From the NCBI GenBank assembly GCA_046703825.1, contig JBJKSO010000105.1:1-64000 (forward strand): a stretch of 64,000 bases of DNA. The letters run 5' to 3'. Position numbers and translations under genes: made by a program. The first letter of the stretch is position 1, and each line of letters begins with the position of its first letter. Source of the DNA: JBJKSO01 sp046703825. Lineage in GTDB: Bacteria > Chloroflexota > Dormibacteria > Aeolococcales > Bog-877. Under the pieces are notes generated by a model. The model was given only the letters and a program-made list of their open reading frames with translations, was not told the origin of the DNA and searched no databases. Positions 45,549 through 54,264 of this stretch are shown here, piece by piece.

Positions 45549-46101
45549 CCTCGCCCTCCTGTGCGTGACGGTGCCGCCCCTGCGGGCGCAGTCCCGAAAG
45601 GCAGCCTTAACCACCCCTCTGGCAGGAGGCTAGGGGAGAGCACCGCGGTATGACCAGCGGCGAGCGGCCGAGCGGTCCATATCAGCGGGCTAGCGGCCGA
45701 TCCCCGCGGCCGAGCGGCACTACCGCTCCCGGGTGGAGACCAGCTAGGCAGACGGGTTGAAGATGTGGCGCACGGCCCCGGCGGTAGAGCCCTCGCGGTC
45801 GGCGCTGGCATTACCGACCATCTCCAACCCGGCTGCGATCGCGGATGCCGAGCCGAACTGCGCGGCGCTGGCGTCCCCCTCCGTCTTCGCCGACCTTCAA
45901 GAACTCGACGATCTCTTGGTGTTTACCGCTCGAGCACAGGTCGGACCTAACTCGCTGCTAAGTCGAGGTGCAGCAAAACCAATCTGGGCGCCTATCGCTG
46001 GCGACCACCGGTCCAAGGCCTGCCGAGAAGCAATCAATCGGGTTTGCAGCAGCCCCGGGGCGGTGGTGGTAAAAGTAGTCGCAGGTCAAGGAGGCACTCC
46101 T
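45549..46101. other. 553-bp divergent intergenic region between acs and a transporter-like gene
   Basis: No gene is credible here; the open frame entering from the left of the transporter gene lacks start signals and homology. It must hold the promoters of acs (minus) and of the transporter-like gene (plus). Its main structure is a 21-bp tandem repeat array at 45663-45725. Confidence 0.6.
45663..45725. repeat. Three tandem 21-bp units, each with a GCGG pair spaced 8 bp
   Basis: AGCGG (or CGCGG) occurs at 45663, 45671, 45684, 45692, 45705 and 45713: spacings 8, 13, 8, 13, 8. The result is three 21-bp units (two DNA turns). Units 1 and 3 share the exact 12-mer GCGGCCGAGCGG (45664-45675 and 45706-45717); unit 2 is AGCGGGCTAGCGG. 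Further half-sites at 45656 and 45644 are slightly out of phase. It lies 115-178 bp upstream of acs. Looks like a multimeric regulator-binding site. Confidence 0.7.
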
Positions 46102-46698
46102 GTGGTTGACCCAACCACCGTCACCTTTCCAGCCTCGGCGTACCCGCCCATAGCGCTTGGATTCTTCGGGCTGGGCACCGGTTACTGCATCTACGGACCC
46201 CAGGAGCTGCTGGGCTACCCCAGCCGCAACCCCTCTGTGGACTTGAGCACCGGCGTCTGGGGCATCTGGCTGCCGGGTTTCTGCCAGTTCATGACCGGCA
46301 CCTACCTGTTCATTGGTCTCGCCTGGTTCCACAGCTTCACCGACCCCGCCCTCTACATGGCCGCTCTGGCGTTCAGCGCCTACGGCATTCACTGGTTCGC
46401 GATCGGCTTCAACCGGGCCCGCGGTGCCGACCCGAGGCCGAACGCCTTCATGGCCTTCGCCTTCTTCTGGATCTCGGTGCTGGGCATGATCGTCTTCTTC
46501 GTCGACAGCGACATACCCGTCGGGCTGCTGTTCTTCGGCCTGACCCTCGTGTACCTGGCGGACATCTTCGCCAGCCTCAAGGTCTCGCTCGGGGAGCGGG
46601 CGCTGGGCCTCTTTCACGTGATCACCGGGGCCTGGCTGCTCTACCTGATGTTCGCCGCCGCCCTCAACTTCGCGGCGGGATTCCAACTCTGGCTCTAG
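46102..46698 (+). CDS. Six-helix membrane protein resembling the GPR1/FUN34/YaaH (SatP) superfamily
   Basis: 198 residues from GTG 46102, chosen because AGGAGG lies about seven bases upstream; the open frame extends 115 codons further left without support. Six helices. The pattern YPPIALGFFGLGTGYCIYG, GVWGIWLPGFCQFMTGTYLFIGLAWF, AALAFSAYGIHWFAIGFNRA aligns loosely with SatP blocks (PAPLGL.., GG..Q...G...F..GN, AF.SYG.FW), but key NPAPLGL residues are not conserved. It could be a divergent acetate/small-acid or neutral-solute channel (SatP or AmiS/UreI type). Its position opposite acs favours a role in acid uptake. Confidence 0.6.
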   Translation: MVDPTTVTFPASAYPPIALGFFGLGTGYCIYGPQELLGYPSRNPSVDLSTGVWGIWLPGFCQFMTGTYLFIGLAWFHSFTDPALYMAALAFSAYGIHWFAIGFNRARGADPRPNAFMAFAFFWISVLGMIVFFVDSDIPVGLLFFGLTLVYLADIFASLKVSLGERALGLFHVITGAWLLYLMFAAALNFAAGFQLWL

Positions 46699-46760
46699 GG
46701 CTCGCCCCGCTAGGCTCCAGGCCACTGCTCTCACCAGCCGTACCAGGTCCCGCCGCCAGG

Positions 46761-46991
46761 TCAGAGCTTCTGCCGAGCCTCCAGGGCATCGAGACGCTCT
46801 TTGGCCGCCTGCCACCGCGTCCACGCCACCCAAGCCGCCACCTGCAGGTGGCTGACGCGTTGCGCGAGCCGGGAGCGGCCGACCAGCGCCAGCCACTCCA
46901 GCCGCAGGCCTTCAACCTCTAAGCGCGCCTCTGCGAGGGGCTGGGACGTCGCCAGGGGCCGAAGGTCGGTGCGGGCTTGAAATGGATCCAT
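46761..46991 (-). CDS. Small hypothetical helical protein
   Basis: 76 residues from ATG with GAGGGG nine bases upstream. The product is one long amphipathic Arg/Leu/Ala-rich helix (LEVEGLRLEWLALVGRSRLAQRVSHLQVAAWVAWTRWQAAKERLDAL), predicted coiled coil. It is divergent from the LytS-type kinase gene with 82 bases between starts. Might be a small regulatory or structural protein. No family recognised. Confidence 0.4.
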   Translation of the reverse strand: MDPFQARTDLRPLATSQPLAEARLEVEGLRLEWLALVGRSRLAQRVSHLQVAAWVAWTRWQAAKERLDALEARQKL

Positions 46992-47073
46992 TCGAAGTGT
47001 CCCCTCTATTGTCGCGCGCCCGTCAAGCCCCGATCGGATTGCGGCCGAGCCTTTGGCTGGGCATCATCCCCAC

Positions 47074-48261
47074 ATGTCCTGGACAGACGCGGTCCTGCTG
47101 GAGTTGGTGCTGACCGGCGCGGCCAGCCTCGGCATCTTTCTCTTGCTGCGCCGGCGGCGCTTCGCCTACACCGCGATGGAGGAGCGGGCGATGGTGCGGG
47201 CCCTCGACTTTGCCGGGTCAGCAGTGGCCACCCTCCGCCAGGGCCTCAACCCCCGCAGCGCGCTAAGGGTGCTGAAGACTTTGGTGCGCCAGTCGGGGAT
47301 CCCGGCCGCCGCCCTCTATCAGGGTGGCATGCTGATCGCCTTCCAGGCCGCCCCAGGCAGCCGGGCCGAGGAGCACGCCCGCCACTCTCCACTCGAGCAG
47401 GCCGCTGTCACGGAGGCGACCGCGGCATCCCGGGCGCAACTGCTGGAACTTCACCCCGAGGAGGTGGTGCCGGTCTGCCCCCTGCGCTGGGCGCTGATCG
47501 TGCCCCTGGCGGCGGTCGAGCAGCCGCGGGTGGCGCTGCTCACCTACTACCCGGCGCCGCCGAGCCAGGCCGCTTTGCGGGTCAGCACCGACCTGGCCCA
47601 GCTGCTGGCCACCCAGCTGCGGCTCCAGCGCGCCGAGCAGCACCAGGCGGCCCTGGACCGCTCGGAGCTGAAGGCACTGCGAGCCCAGATCTCACCCCAC
47701 TTCATCTACAACACGCTGGCCACCATCGCCAGCTTCATCCGGACCGACCCCGAACGGGCTCGGGAGCTCCTGGTCGAGTTCGCCGACTTCAGCCGGCGGG
47801 CGTTTCGCGGCCCGACCGCCGAGCTCACCACCTTGGCCGACGAACTGGTCTACGTGCACCAGTTCCTCAACATCGCCCAGGCCCGGTACGGCGACCGGCT
47901 CACGGTCCGCTACCAGGTCGAGGCCGAGGTGCTGGGAACCGCGGTGCCCGCGCTGCTGGTGCAGCCTCTGGTGGAGAACGCCGTCAAGTACGGCATCGAG
48001 AAGCGGGCGGGACGGGCGGAGATAGTCATCGAGGCGGCCGAGCACGGCGGGGAGTGCGTCATCTCCGTGGGCGACGACGGCGAGGGTTTCGAGCCGCCCG
48101 CGGACCTCTCCGAACCGTCCGGGGCTTTGGCGAACATCAACCGCAGGCTGAGCTACACCTTCGGGCCGGCCCACACGCTGCACATCGACTCCTCCCCGGG
48201 GCGGGGCACTGTGGTGTCAGTGCGGATACCCAAAGCCAGGCCCCGGGCCAAGGCCTCCTGA
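47074..48261 (+). CDS. LytS-type sensor histidine kinase
   Basis: 395 residues from ATG 47074. One N-terminal membrane helix (about 8-25) rather than the multi-helix sensor of classic LytS, then a GAF-like region (about 55-165), a coiled linker, the HPK8-type phospho-acceptor block AQISPHFIYNTLATIASFI (His209) and the ATPase N-box PLVENAVKYG, with G1/G2 boxes GDDGEGF and GRGTVVSV. It phosphorylates the LytTR regulator whose start overlaps its stop. The GAF domain suggests a small cytosolic ligand as signal. Confidence 0.9.
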   Translation: MSWTDAVLLELVLTGAASLGIFLLLRRRRFAYTAMEERAMVRALDFAGSAVATLRQGLNPRSALRVLKTLVRQSGIPAAALYQGGMLIAFQAAPGSRAEEHARHSPLEQAAVTEATAASRAQLLELHPEEVVPVCPLRWALIVPLAAVEQPRVALLTYYPAPPSQAALRVSTDLAQLLATQLRLQRAEQHQAALDRSELKALRAQISPHFIYNTLATIASFIRTDPERARELLVEFADFSRRAFRGPTAELTTLADELVYVHQFLNIAQARYGDRLTVRYQVEAEVLGTAVPALLVQPLVENAVKYGIEKRAGRAEIVIEAAEHGGECVISVGDDGEGFEPPADLSEPSGALANINRRLSYTFGPAHTLHIDSSPGRGTVVSVRIPKARPRAKAS

Positions 48262-49004
48262 TGCCCGCCGGGCTGCGCCTCCTCGTGGTGGACGACGAGC
48301 AGCCGGCCCGCGAGGAACTCGCCTACCTGCTGCGCGGTTTCGCGACCGTGCAGGAGGTGCGCGAGGCTGAGGACGCCGGCGCCTGCCTCGACCACTTGGC
48401 GGCGGGCGAACTGGACGCCCTCTTCTCGGACATCCGCATGCCAGGACTGGACGGGCTCCATCTGGCCCGGGTGGTGCGCGAGATGCGGCCGGACCTGCCG
48501 GTGGTGTTCGTGACCGCCTTCGACGAGCACGCGGTGGAGGCCTTCCAGATCCCCGCCTTCGACTACCTCCTCAAGCCGGTCCGTGCCGACCGTCTGGGGC
48601 AGACCCTGGAGCGCCTGCAGGCTGCCCGCCAGACTCCGGACAACGGCCAGGAGGATCACCCCTCCGGCCAGCTTGATCGGCTAGCGGTGCTGCATCGGGG
48701 TCAGATCGTTTTGGTTCCGGTCGAGGACATCCGGGTCGCAGAGGTGGAAGGCGACCGGGTGATGCTGATGACTGACAGCGGCCGGTATCCCGCCCGCCTC
48801 AGCCTGCAAGAGCTGGAGGCCCGGCTGGCCGGACACGGCTTCATGCGGGTGCACCGCCACTTCATCGTCAACCTGCACCACGTGCGGGCGGTGGACCCGT
48901 TCTTCAACGGGACCTACCTGCTGCGGCTGGACCGCCTACCCGAGCTGTCAGTGCCCGTCTCGCGGCGTCACGGGCCGGAACTGCGCCAGGCCCTAGGGCT
49001 CTGA
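48261..49004 (+). CDS. LytTR-family response regulator
   Basis: 247 residues; its ATG shares a base with the kinase stop (TGATG). Receiver domain residues 1-122: acidic pair VVDDEQPAREEL, phospho-Asp57 in LFSDIRMPGLDG, Thr and Lys in VTAFDEHAVEAFQIPAFDYLLKPV. LytTR DNA-binding domain about 146-245 (VPVEDIRVAEVEGDRVMLMT, FMRVHRHFIVNLHHVRAV). LytTR regulators bind direct repeats about two DNA turns apart. Known LytS/LytTR systems control pyruvate or acid uptake, and this one sits beside acetate genes. Confidence 0.93.
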   Translation: MPAGLRLLVVDDEQPAREELAYLLRGFATVQEVREAEDAGACLDHLAAGELDALFSDIRMPGLDGLHLARVVREMRPDLPVVFVTAFDEHAVEAFQIPAFDYLLKPVRADRLGQTLERLQAARQTPDNGQEDHPSGQLDRLAVLHRGQIVLVPVEDIRVAEVEGDRVMLMTDSGRYPARLSLQELEARLAGHGFMRVHRHFIVNLHHVRAVDPFFNGTYLLRLDRLPELSVPVSRRHGPELRQALGL

Positions 49005-49020
49005 GCGGCCGGCGTGCCAC

Positions 49021-49686
49021 GTGCCGCACGAGCTGAGCCTGCCGTCGGCCGAGGAGGGGTTCAGGTCGCTGGGGACGGCGCGGGAAGCGGCTGCGGCATG
49101 CACCCGCTGCAGCCTCTATCAGCGGGCGACCCAGACGGTGTTCGGCGAGGGACCCCAGCCGGCGCAGGCGATGCTGGTCGGGGAGCAGCCGGGGGATCGT
49201 GAGGACCTAGCGGGCCGGGCGTTCGTGGGACCCTCAGGGCACCTGCTCGACGCCGCCCTGAAGGAGGTGGGCATCGAGCGCGAAGGCGTCTACCTGACCA
49301 ACGCGATCAAGCACTTCAAGTGGGCGCCGGCCGCCAGCGGCAAGCGGCGCATCCACAAGCGGCCCTCCGCCAGCGAGGTCTCGGCCTGCCGCCTCTGGCT
49401 CGCGGCGGAGATCTCACTGGTGCGGCCCCGCGTCATCATCTGCCTGGGGTCGACCGCGGTGGCCGGGGTCCTCGGTACCTCGGCGCCCATCTGCGCTCTG
49501 CGCGGGCGCCCGCTGGACGTCGGCGGTGTGCGGGTAGTGGTCACGGTGCACCCGGCCTCGATACTGCGGGCCCCGGACGGGGAGAGCCGCACGGTCGCCT
49601 TCGACGGTTTCCTGGAAGACCTCCGTACGGCCCACGCCTGCCTAGCCCCGGCGAAGGGCCGTTCACCAGGTCCGGCCCCGGTCTAG
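49021..49686 (+). CDS. udgX: UdgX-type uracil-DNA glycosylase
   Basis: 221 residues from GTG. Family 4-like fold: Fe-S cysteines C27, C30, C123, C141; active-site block GEQPGDREDLAGRAFVGPSG (54-73); NAIKHFK. The diagnostic insert KRRIH occurs at 108-112 (SGKRRIHKRP). In UdgX this His attacks the abasic sugar and leaves the enzyme covalently bound to DNA. All key residues are present. It follows the LytTR gene by 16 bases and overlaps the convergent DHA2 transporter by 4. Confidence 0.93.
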   Translation: MPHELSLPSAEEGFRSLGTAREAAAACTRCSLYQRATQTVFGEGPQPAQAMLVGEQPGDREDLAGRAFVGPSGHLLDAALKEVGIEREGVYLTNAIKHFKWAPAASGKRRIHKRPSASEVSACRLWLAAEISLVRPRVIICLGSTAVAGVLGTSAPICALRGRPLDVGGVRVVVTVHPASILRAPDGESRTVAFDGFLEDLRTAHACLAPAKGRSPGPAPV

Positions 49687-51212
49687 CCGCGGGCCGAGGG
49701 GCGGCTCGCCGGTGAGGCGGCAGCGGTGGAGGGAGTCGTTGCCGACTCGCCGCCGGTCGGCGCGGCCGGCCCGGCGGCGGCACCGCGACGGCTCAGGTCG
49801 CGGTACCCGGATTGAACCGCCGCAAGCGCCATGAAGACCATCGAAGCGTAGAAGGCCGCGTGCAGACCCGAGGTAAAGCTTCCGGCCAGTTGGGGGCTGA
49901 GGCGGAACGTCCCGACGAAGATGGCGAAGGCTACCCCGCGGGGAATGGAGCGGGCGGCGATCAGGATCGCCACGGAGAAGGAGAAGACCATGCCGACGTT
50001 GGCGAAGGTGCGCAGCAGTCCCGAGGCGGTGCCGAAGGCCCGACCGGGAGCCACCTTCATCACGGAGGCGTTGTTGGCGGGGAAGAACGCCCCCGCCCCG
50101 ACGCCGTTGACGATCGAGGCGACGACGATCAGCCAGAGGCCGGTGGAGACGCCCAGCTGGGCGTAGAGCAAAAGCGCAACCTTTTCGAGCACGAGTCCGA
50201 CCGTTGCCGGCCAGACCACCCCGATACGGTCGGAGAGCCGGCCCGCGGCCGGTCCCACCACGCCGCCGAGGAGGTATCCCGGCACCAGCAGCAAAGAGGC
50301 GTCGAGCGGGCTCAGGCGCCGCACGCCCTGCAGGTACATGATCACCAAAAACAGGACCGCGAAGTTGGCCAGCGATTGCAGCAAGGAGGCCAGCAGGGCA
50401 GGGGTCATGGTCGGGATGCGGAACAGGGAAAGGTTGACCATCGGGGCGCGGATGAGCCGCTCCAGCAGCACGAAAACCAGCAGCAGCACTATCCCGCCAA
50501 CCAAAAACCCGATGGTCGAAGGCGCCAGGTTGGACGTCGCCAGCGAGGTCATGGACCAGAGCACGCCGAAGAGGCCACCCCCAAGCGCCAGCATTCCGGC
50601 CCAGTCCATCCGCTGCCGCACCCGGGGCCCATGGTCGTGAAGCACCCGCAGGGCCATGGCGAAGGCGATCAGCCCCGCGGGAATGTTGATCCAGAAGATC
50701 CAGCGCCAATCGACGTAGGTGATGATCACGCCGCCGAGGAGGATGCCGAGAATCGCGCCGACGCTCCAGCCCGCGCTGTTGAAGCCGTAGGCCCGGCCCC
50801 GGAGGTGGGCAGGAAAGTTGTCGGCGATCACGGCGCCGCTGTTGGCGCTGATCAGCGCCCCTCCCACTCCTTGGACGATCCGGAATCCGATGATGGTGGC
50901 TTCGTTGACGGCCAGGGCGCAGAGCGCCGAGCCGACGATGAAGATGATGAAACCGGCCTCGTACATGCGCACCCGGCCGAACATGTCCCCGAGCCGGCCA
51001 ACCTGGGTTGCCAGCAGGGTGATCACCAGCAGGTAGCCGATGATGACCCAGACCACGTGGGCGAGCGGGACATGCAGAGCTCGCTCCATCTCGGGGAGCG
51101 CCAACACCACGATGGTCGTGTCCACGGCGGCCATCAGCACGCCGATCACGATCACGGTCAGCGCCAGACCGGGACGCGTCCGCGGTCCGGCGGGAGCGTC
51201 CGCCACGCTCAC
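49683..51212 (-). CDS. MFS drug-efflux transporter, DHA2 (EmrB/QacA) type
   Basis: 509 residues, GTG start with AGGAGA. Fourteen predicted helices. Motif blocks: VLMAAVDTTIVVLALPEME, VGRLGDMFGRVRMYEAGF, GFRIVQGVGGALISANSGAVIAD, and NSAGWSVGAILGILLGGVIITYVDWRWIFWINIPAGLIA, the DHA2 signature. Proton-driven efflux of drugs or metabolites. The C-terminal tail is low-complexity. No adjacent TetR/MarR gene. Confidence 0.93.
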   Translation of the reverse strand: MSVADAPAGPRTRPGLALTVIVIGVLMAAVDTTIVVLALPEMERALHVPLAHVVWVIIGYLLVITLLATQVGRLGDMFGRVRMYEAGFIIFIVGSALCALAVNEATIIGFRIVQGVGGALISANSGAVIADNFPAHLRGRAYGFNSAGWSVGAILGILLGGVIITYVDWRWIFWINIPAGLIAFAMALRVLHDHGPRVRQRMDWAGMLALGGGLFGVLWSMTSLATSNLAPSTIGFLVGGIVLLLVFVLLERLIRAPMVNLSLFRIPTMTPALLASLLQSLANFAVLFLVIMYLQGVRRLSPLDASLLLVPGYLLGGVVGPAAGRLSDRIGVVWPATVGLVLEKVALLLYAQLGVSTGLWLIVVASIVNGVGAGAFFPANNASVMKVAPGRAFGTASGLLRTFANVGMVFSFSVAILIAARSIPRGVAFAIFVGTFRLSPQLAGSFTSGLHAAFYASMVFMALAAVQSGYRDLSRRGAAAGPAAPTGGESATTPSTAAASPASRPSARG

Positions 51213-51352
51213 GCAAAGTCTCCTACGGTCTCGGCTCCACTGGGGCTGTCACGCTGGGGCGCCCTGCGCTCATCGGCGAAATCGTCCGCCGAGCCACCAG
51301 CGGAACCGCCCCGGACGAGTATGGCACGGGAGCCGCGCCGACCGGTGCAGCC

Positions 51353-52348
51353 TCAGTAGCCCAGAGCCGGGTCCACCCGGTTCAGCAGCGGCTCGCCAGC
51401 CAACCAGCGCACCATCTGCTCGGCGAAGAACCGCGAAGTCCTCCTGGCGAAGTGCTCCGAACTCCAGCTCACGTGGGGGCTGACGTAGACGCCGGGGGCC
51501 CGCCAGAGCGGCGAGCTGGCCGGCAGCGGCTCCTGCGCGAAGGCGTCCAGATAGGCGGCGGCCGGCCGCCCCTCGGCCATGGCCACCAGGAGACCCGGCT
51601 CGTCCACGATCGCGCCCCGGGCAACGTTGATCAGGACACTGCCTTCCGCCAACTTCGCCAGCACCCCGGCGGTGACCCGGCCGCGGGTTTCGGGAGTCCG
51701 CGGGGCGGCGATCAGCAGGGCGTCTGCCCCAGTCACCGCCTCCTCCAGGCGCTCGGCACCGAACACCTCCTCCACCCCGGATCCGGAGGGAAGCTGGGGG
51801 TGGCGGCGGACTGCAACCACCCGGGTGCCGAACTGGTACAGCCGCCGGGTCACCTCCTGGCCTATGCGCCCCATCCCCATCACCGCCACCCGCAGATCAG
51901 CCAGCTCCCGCATTCTAACTTCCTGAAAAAAATGCTGTTGCCGGAGCCGGTCCAGCTCCGGGAATGCCTTCACGTGGTGGAGAAGGCACGCGATCACGAA
52001 TTCGGAAATAGGCCCGGCGGTGACTCCTGCAGAGTGGGTAAGCACCGCCTGGTCGAACTGGTCGAACAGCGGCTCCAGGTCATCGATGCCGGCGCTGACG
52101 GAGTGCACCCAACGCACTTCGGGATGCGCTGCCAGCGCCTCGCGAAACGGGTCTTCAGGCAGGCCGCCAAGCCGGCCCGGGAAGAGCCGCAGGATGACGT
52201 CAACCCGGCCGAGCCGGTGCATGTTCGTCTCCGGGCCGGCAACGATGAACTTGACCCGATCCCGGCCCACCATCTGGGCCGCCAGCACCAGGTCCGGTTC
52301 GGGCAGCCGACCGACAACCAGACAGCGAGCCGGATCTGCCACCGCCAC
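51353..52348 (-). CDS. D-2-hydroxyacid dehydrogenase (NAD-binding)
   Basis: 331 residues. N-terminal catalytic-domain block VRWVHSVSAGIDDL, NAD-binding LRVAVMGMGRIGQEVTRRL, ALLIAAPRTPETRGRVT, INVARGAIVDEPGLL and the acid/base Glu plus His (YLDAFAQEPLP, VYVSPHVSW). These are 2-hydroxyacid dehydrogenase features (GhrA/SerA-like without the ACT domain). Reduction of glyoxylate, hydroxypyruvate or similar is plausible. It diverges from the sulfurtransferase gene. Confidence 0.92.
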   Translation of the reverse strand: MAVADPARCLVVGRLPEPDLVLAAQMVGRDRVKFIVAGPETNMHRLGRVDVILRLFPGRLGGLPEDPFREALAAHPEVRWVHSVSAGIDDLEPLFDQFDQAVLTHSAGVTAGPISEFVIACLLHHVKAFPELDRLRQQHFFQEVRMRELADLRVAVMGMGRIGQEVTRRLYQFGTRVVAVRRHPQLPSGSGVEEVFGAERLEEAVTGADALLIAAPRTPETRGRVTAGVLAKLAEGSVLINVARGAIVDEPGLLVAMAEGRPAAAYLDAFAQEPLPASSPLWRAPGVYVSPHVSWSSEHFARRTSRFFAEQMVRWLAGEPLLNRVDPALGY

Positions 52349-52423
52349 CTCAGCCTCCGATCAAAGCCCGTTGCTCGCACGCTTCGCCCAGCGCCCGACG
52401 GTCCCCGCCGCGATCATGGTGCC

Positions 52424-53257
52424 ATGCCCGCCTTCACCAAGCCCCTGGTGAGCCCCGAGTGGCTCATCGCCCACCTGCAGGACCGCGACCTGGTCGTGCT
52501 CGACGCACGCTGGGACCTGGCCAAGGGTGCCCGTCGCGACGCCTACCAGCTCTCCCACATCCCCGGGGCACAGTTCGTTGACCTGGACCGGGATCTGGCG
52601 GGGCCGCCCGGGGCTAACGGCCGGCATCCGCTGCCTGAGCCCGAGAACTTCGGGGCGGCGATGCGAGCGGTCGGCATCTCGGCCGCCAACCGGGTGGTGG
52701 TCTACGACGAATGCACCGGGGCGGCAGCCCGGTCTTGGTGGATGCTGAGGGCGGTGGGGCTGTCGGAGGTCGCGGTGCTGGAGGGCGGCTGGCAGGCTTG
52801 GCTGGCAGCATCTGGACCCACCCGGGGAGGTGACGAGGCGGCCACCGCCGGCGGCCTGACGGTCACCAGCTTTGCGGGTCGGGTGGATGCCGACGAGGTC
52901 CAGCGGTTCCTGGACGAGGGCCTGCCCGTTCTCGATGCGCGCTCCAGCGAGCGCTTTCGCGGGGTGCCGAACCAGCTCGACCCGCGGCCGGGGCACATCC
53001 CCGGCGCCACCAGCCTGCCCTGGACCGAGGCGCTACCTGGCTGCCATCCCCGGTCGCCGCAGGAGCTTCGCGACCTGGTTGGCCAGCGCTTGGGCGGCGC
53101 AGCTCCCGCCGCCGCGTACTGCGGATCGGGGGTGACCGCAGCGGCCCTGATTCTGGCCCTGGAGACCGCCGGCATCACCGGCGTCAAGCTGTACCCCGGC
53201 TCCTACAGCGAGTGGGCCCTGGATCCGCGCCGCCAAGTCGAGACCGAGCTGGCCTAG
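52424..53257 (+). CDS. Tandem-rhodanese sulfurtransferase (thiosulfate/3-mercaptopyruvate type)
   Basis: 277 residues from ATG 52424; the open frame upstream is antisense to the dehydrogenase and not coding. Domain 1 (about 5-130) has LVVLDARWDL and YDECTGAAARSWWMLRAVG. Domain 2 (about 145-270) carries the active loop YCGSGVTAAAL with Cys233. The CGSGVTA loop is typical of 3-mercaptopyruvate/thiosulfate sulfurtransferases. Overlaps the convergent SDR gene by 4 bases. Confidence 0.93.
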   Translation: MPAFTKPLVSPEWLIAHLQDRDLVVLDARWDLAKGARRDAYQLSHIPGAQFVDLDRDLAGPPGANGRHPLPEPENFGAAMRAVGISAANRVVVYDECTGAAARSWWMLRAVGLSEVAVLEGGWQAWLAASGPTRGGDEAATAGGLTVTSFAGRVDADEVQRFLDEGLPVLDARSSERFRGVPNQLDPRPGHIPGATSLPWTEALPGCHPRSPQELRDLVGQRLGGAAPAAAYCGSGVTAAALILALETAGITGVKLYPGSYSEWALDPRRQVETELA

Positions 53258-53994
53258 CGCCGGGCCACCTTGTAGGAGGTCGCCTGCTGGACCGGGCGGA
53301 TCACGATCTCGTCCAGATCCACGTTCGGCGGCCTGGTGGCCGCAAACACCACCACCTCGGCCACATCGTCCGCCGTGAGCGCATCCACCCCGGCATAGAC
53401 CCGCTCCGCCCGCTCCGCGTCTCCCTGGAAGCGGTTGATGGAGAAGTCGGTGCGAACCAGCCCGGGACAGAGCTCGGTGATCCGGATCGGCCGCCCGACG
53501 AGCTCGAGCCGCAAGGTGCGGCTGATCGCCCGCACCGCGTGCTTGACGGCGGTGTAGCCGGCTCCGCCCTCGTACACCTCCATCGCGGCGATCGAGGACA
53601 GGTTGAGGATGAGCCCGCGTCCGGAGCGCTCCAGGGCGGGGATCAGGGCCTTGGTCATGCGCACCAAGCCCATGACGTTCACTTCCCACATCCAGCTCCA
53701 GTTCTCCGGAACCGTCTGCTCGATCGGCTCCAGCCCCCTGGCCCCGCCCGCGTTGTTGACCAAGACGGCGAGTTCCTCGACGCCCTGGCAGAACTCCGAG
53801 ACGCTGACCGGATCGGTCACGTCCAGCACCCGGTATCGGGCGCCGAGCTCAGCCGCCAACGGCTGCAGGCGCTCCTCCCGGCGCGCGCCGAGGAGGAGGT
53901 CGAATCCAGCCCGCGACAGGTGCCGAGCGCACGCCTCGCCGATCCCGGCGCTCGCACCAGTGACTACCGCCAGCGGCCGCCCTGTCGCCATCAA
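53254..53994 (-). CDS. Short-chain dehydrogenase/reductase
   Basis: 246 residues, MM start. Classical SDR: TGASAGIGEACARHL (12-26), NNAGGARG, ILNLSSIAAMEVYEGGAGYTAVKHAV with Ser-Tyr-Lys (YTAVK), and ITELCPGLVRT. Probably NADP-dependent; substrate unknown. An 18-bp perfect palindrome lies 30 bp upstream. Confidence 0.93.
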   Translation of the reverse strand: MMATGRPLAVVTGASAGIGEACARHLSRAGFDLLLGARREERLQPLAAELGARYRVLDVTDPVSVSEFCQGVEELAVLVNNAGGARGLEPIEQTVPENWSWMWEVNVMGLVRMTKALIPALERSGRGLILNLSSIAAMEVYEGGAGYTAVKHAVRAISRTLRLELVGRPIRITELCPGLVRTDFSINRFQGDAERAERVYAGVDALTADDVAEVVVFAATRPPNVDLDEIVIRPVQQATSYKVARR

Positions 53995-54023
53995 ACAACC
54001 TCCCCGAGAAGACTCTTGCCTAG

Positions 54024-54068
54024 CGAGGCGGCGCCGCCTCGAGGCGACCTAATCCTCCGTCGCGGAGG
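54024..54068. promoter_or_regulatory. Perfect 18-bp palindrome plus adjacent hairpin upstream of the SDR gene
   Basis: CGAGGCGGCGCCGCCTCG (54024-54041) is a perfect palindrome. CCTCCG-TCG-CGGAGG (54054-54068) is a second, smaller hairpin beside it. They lie between the divergent SDR (start 53994) and MBL-fold (start 54265) genes. The position suits a dimeric repressor operator; a transcript hairpin is equally possible. Confidence 0.45.
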
Positions 54069-54264
54069 TGGCTTGGGATGCCCATCTGCTCGCCCAGCTA
54101 GCGGGCGGGGTGCCCGATCCGTCGCTGCGCGCTCTAACAGCGTGCCTCTGGGTGCCGCGCAAGCAAACGTTCTGCCTGTTCGCGACCGCCGCCTTGCGAG
54201 AAGGGAGTTGCCGACTCTCATGGGTCGGCTGCGCGTGGCTCAACCACTCGCTATCGTCGCGGTC

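Noticed and set aside
45757..46101. N-terminal extension of the SatP-like gene
   Set aside because: No motif, odd composition, and a strong AGGAGG precedes the internal GTG at 46102.
46977..48260. Frame upstream of the LytTR regulator
   Set aside because: Arg/Gly/Pro-rich shadow of the LytS kinase gene; the regulator starts at ATG 48261.
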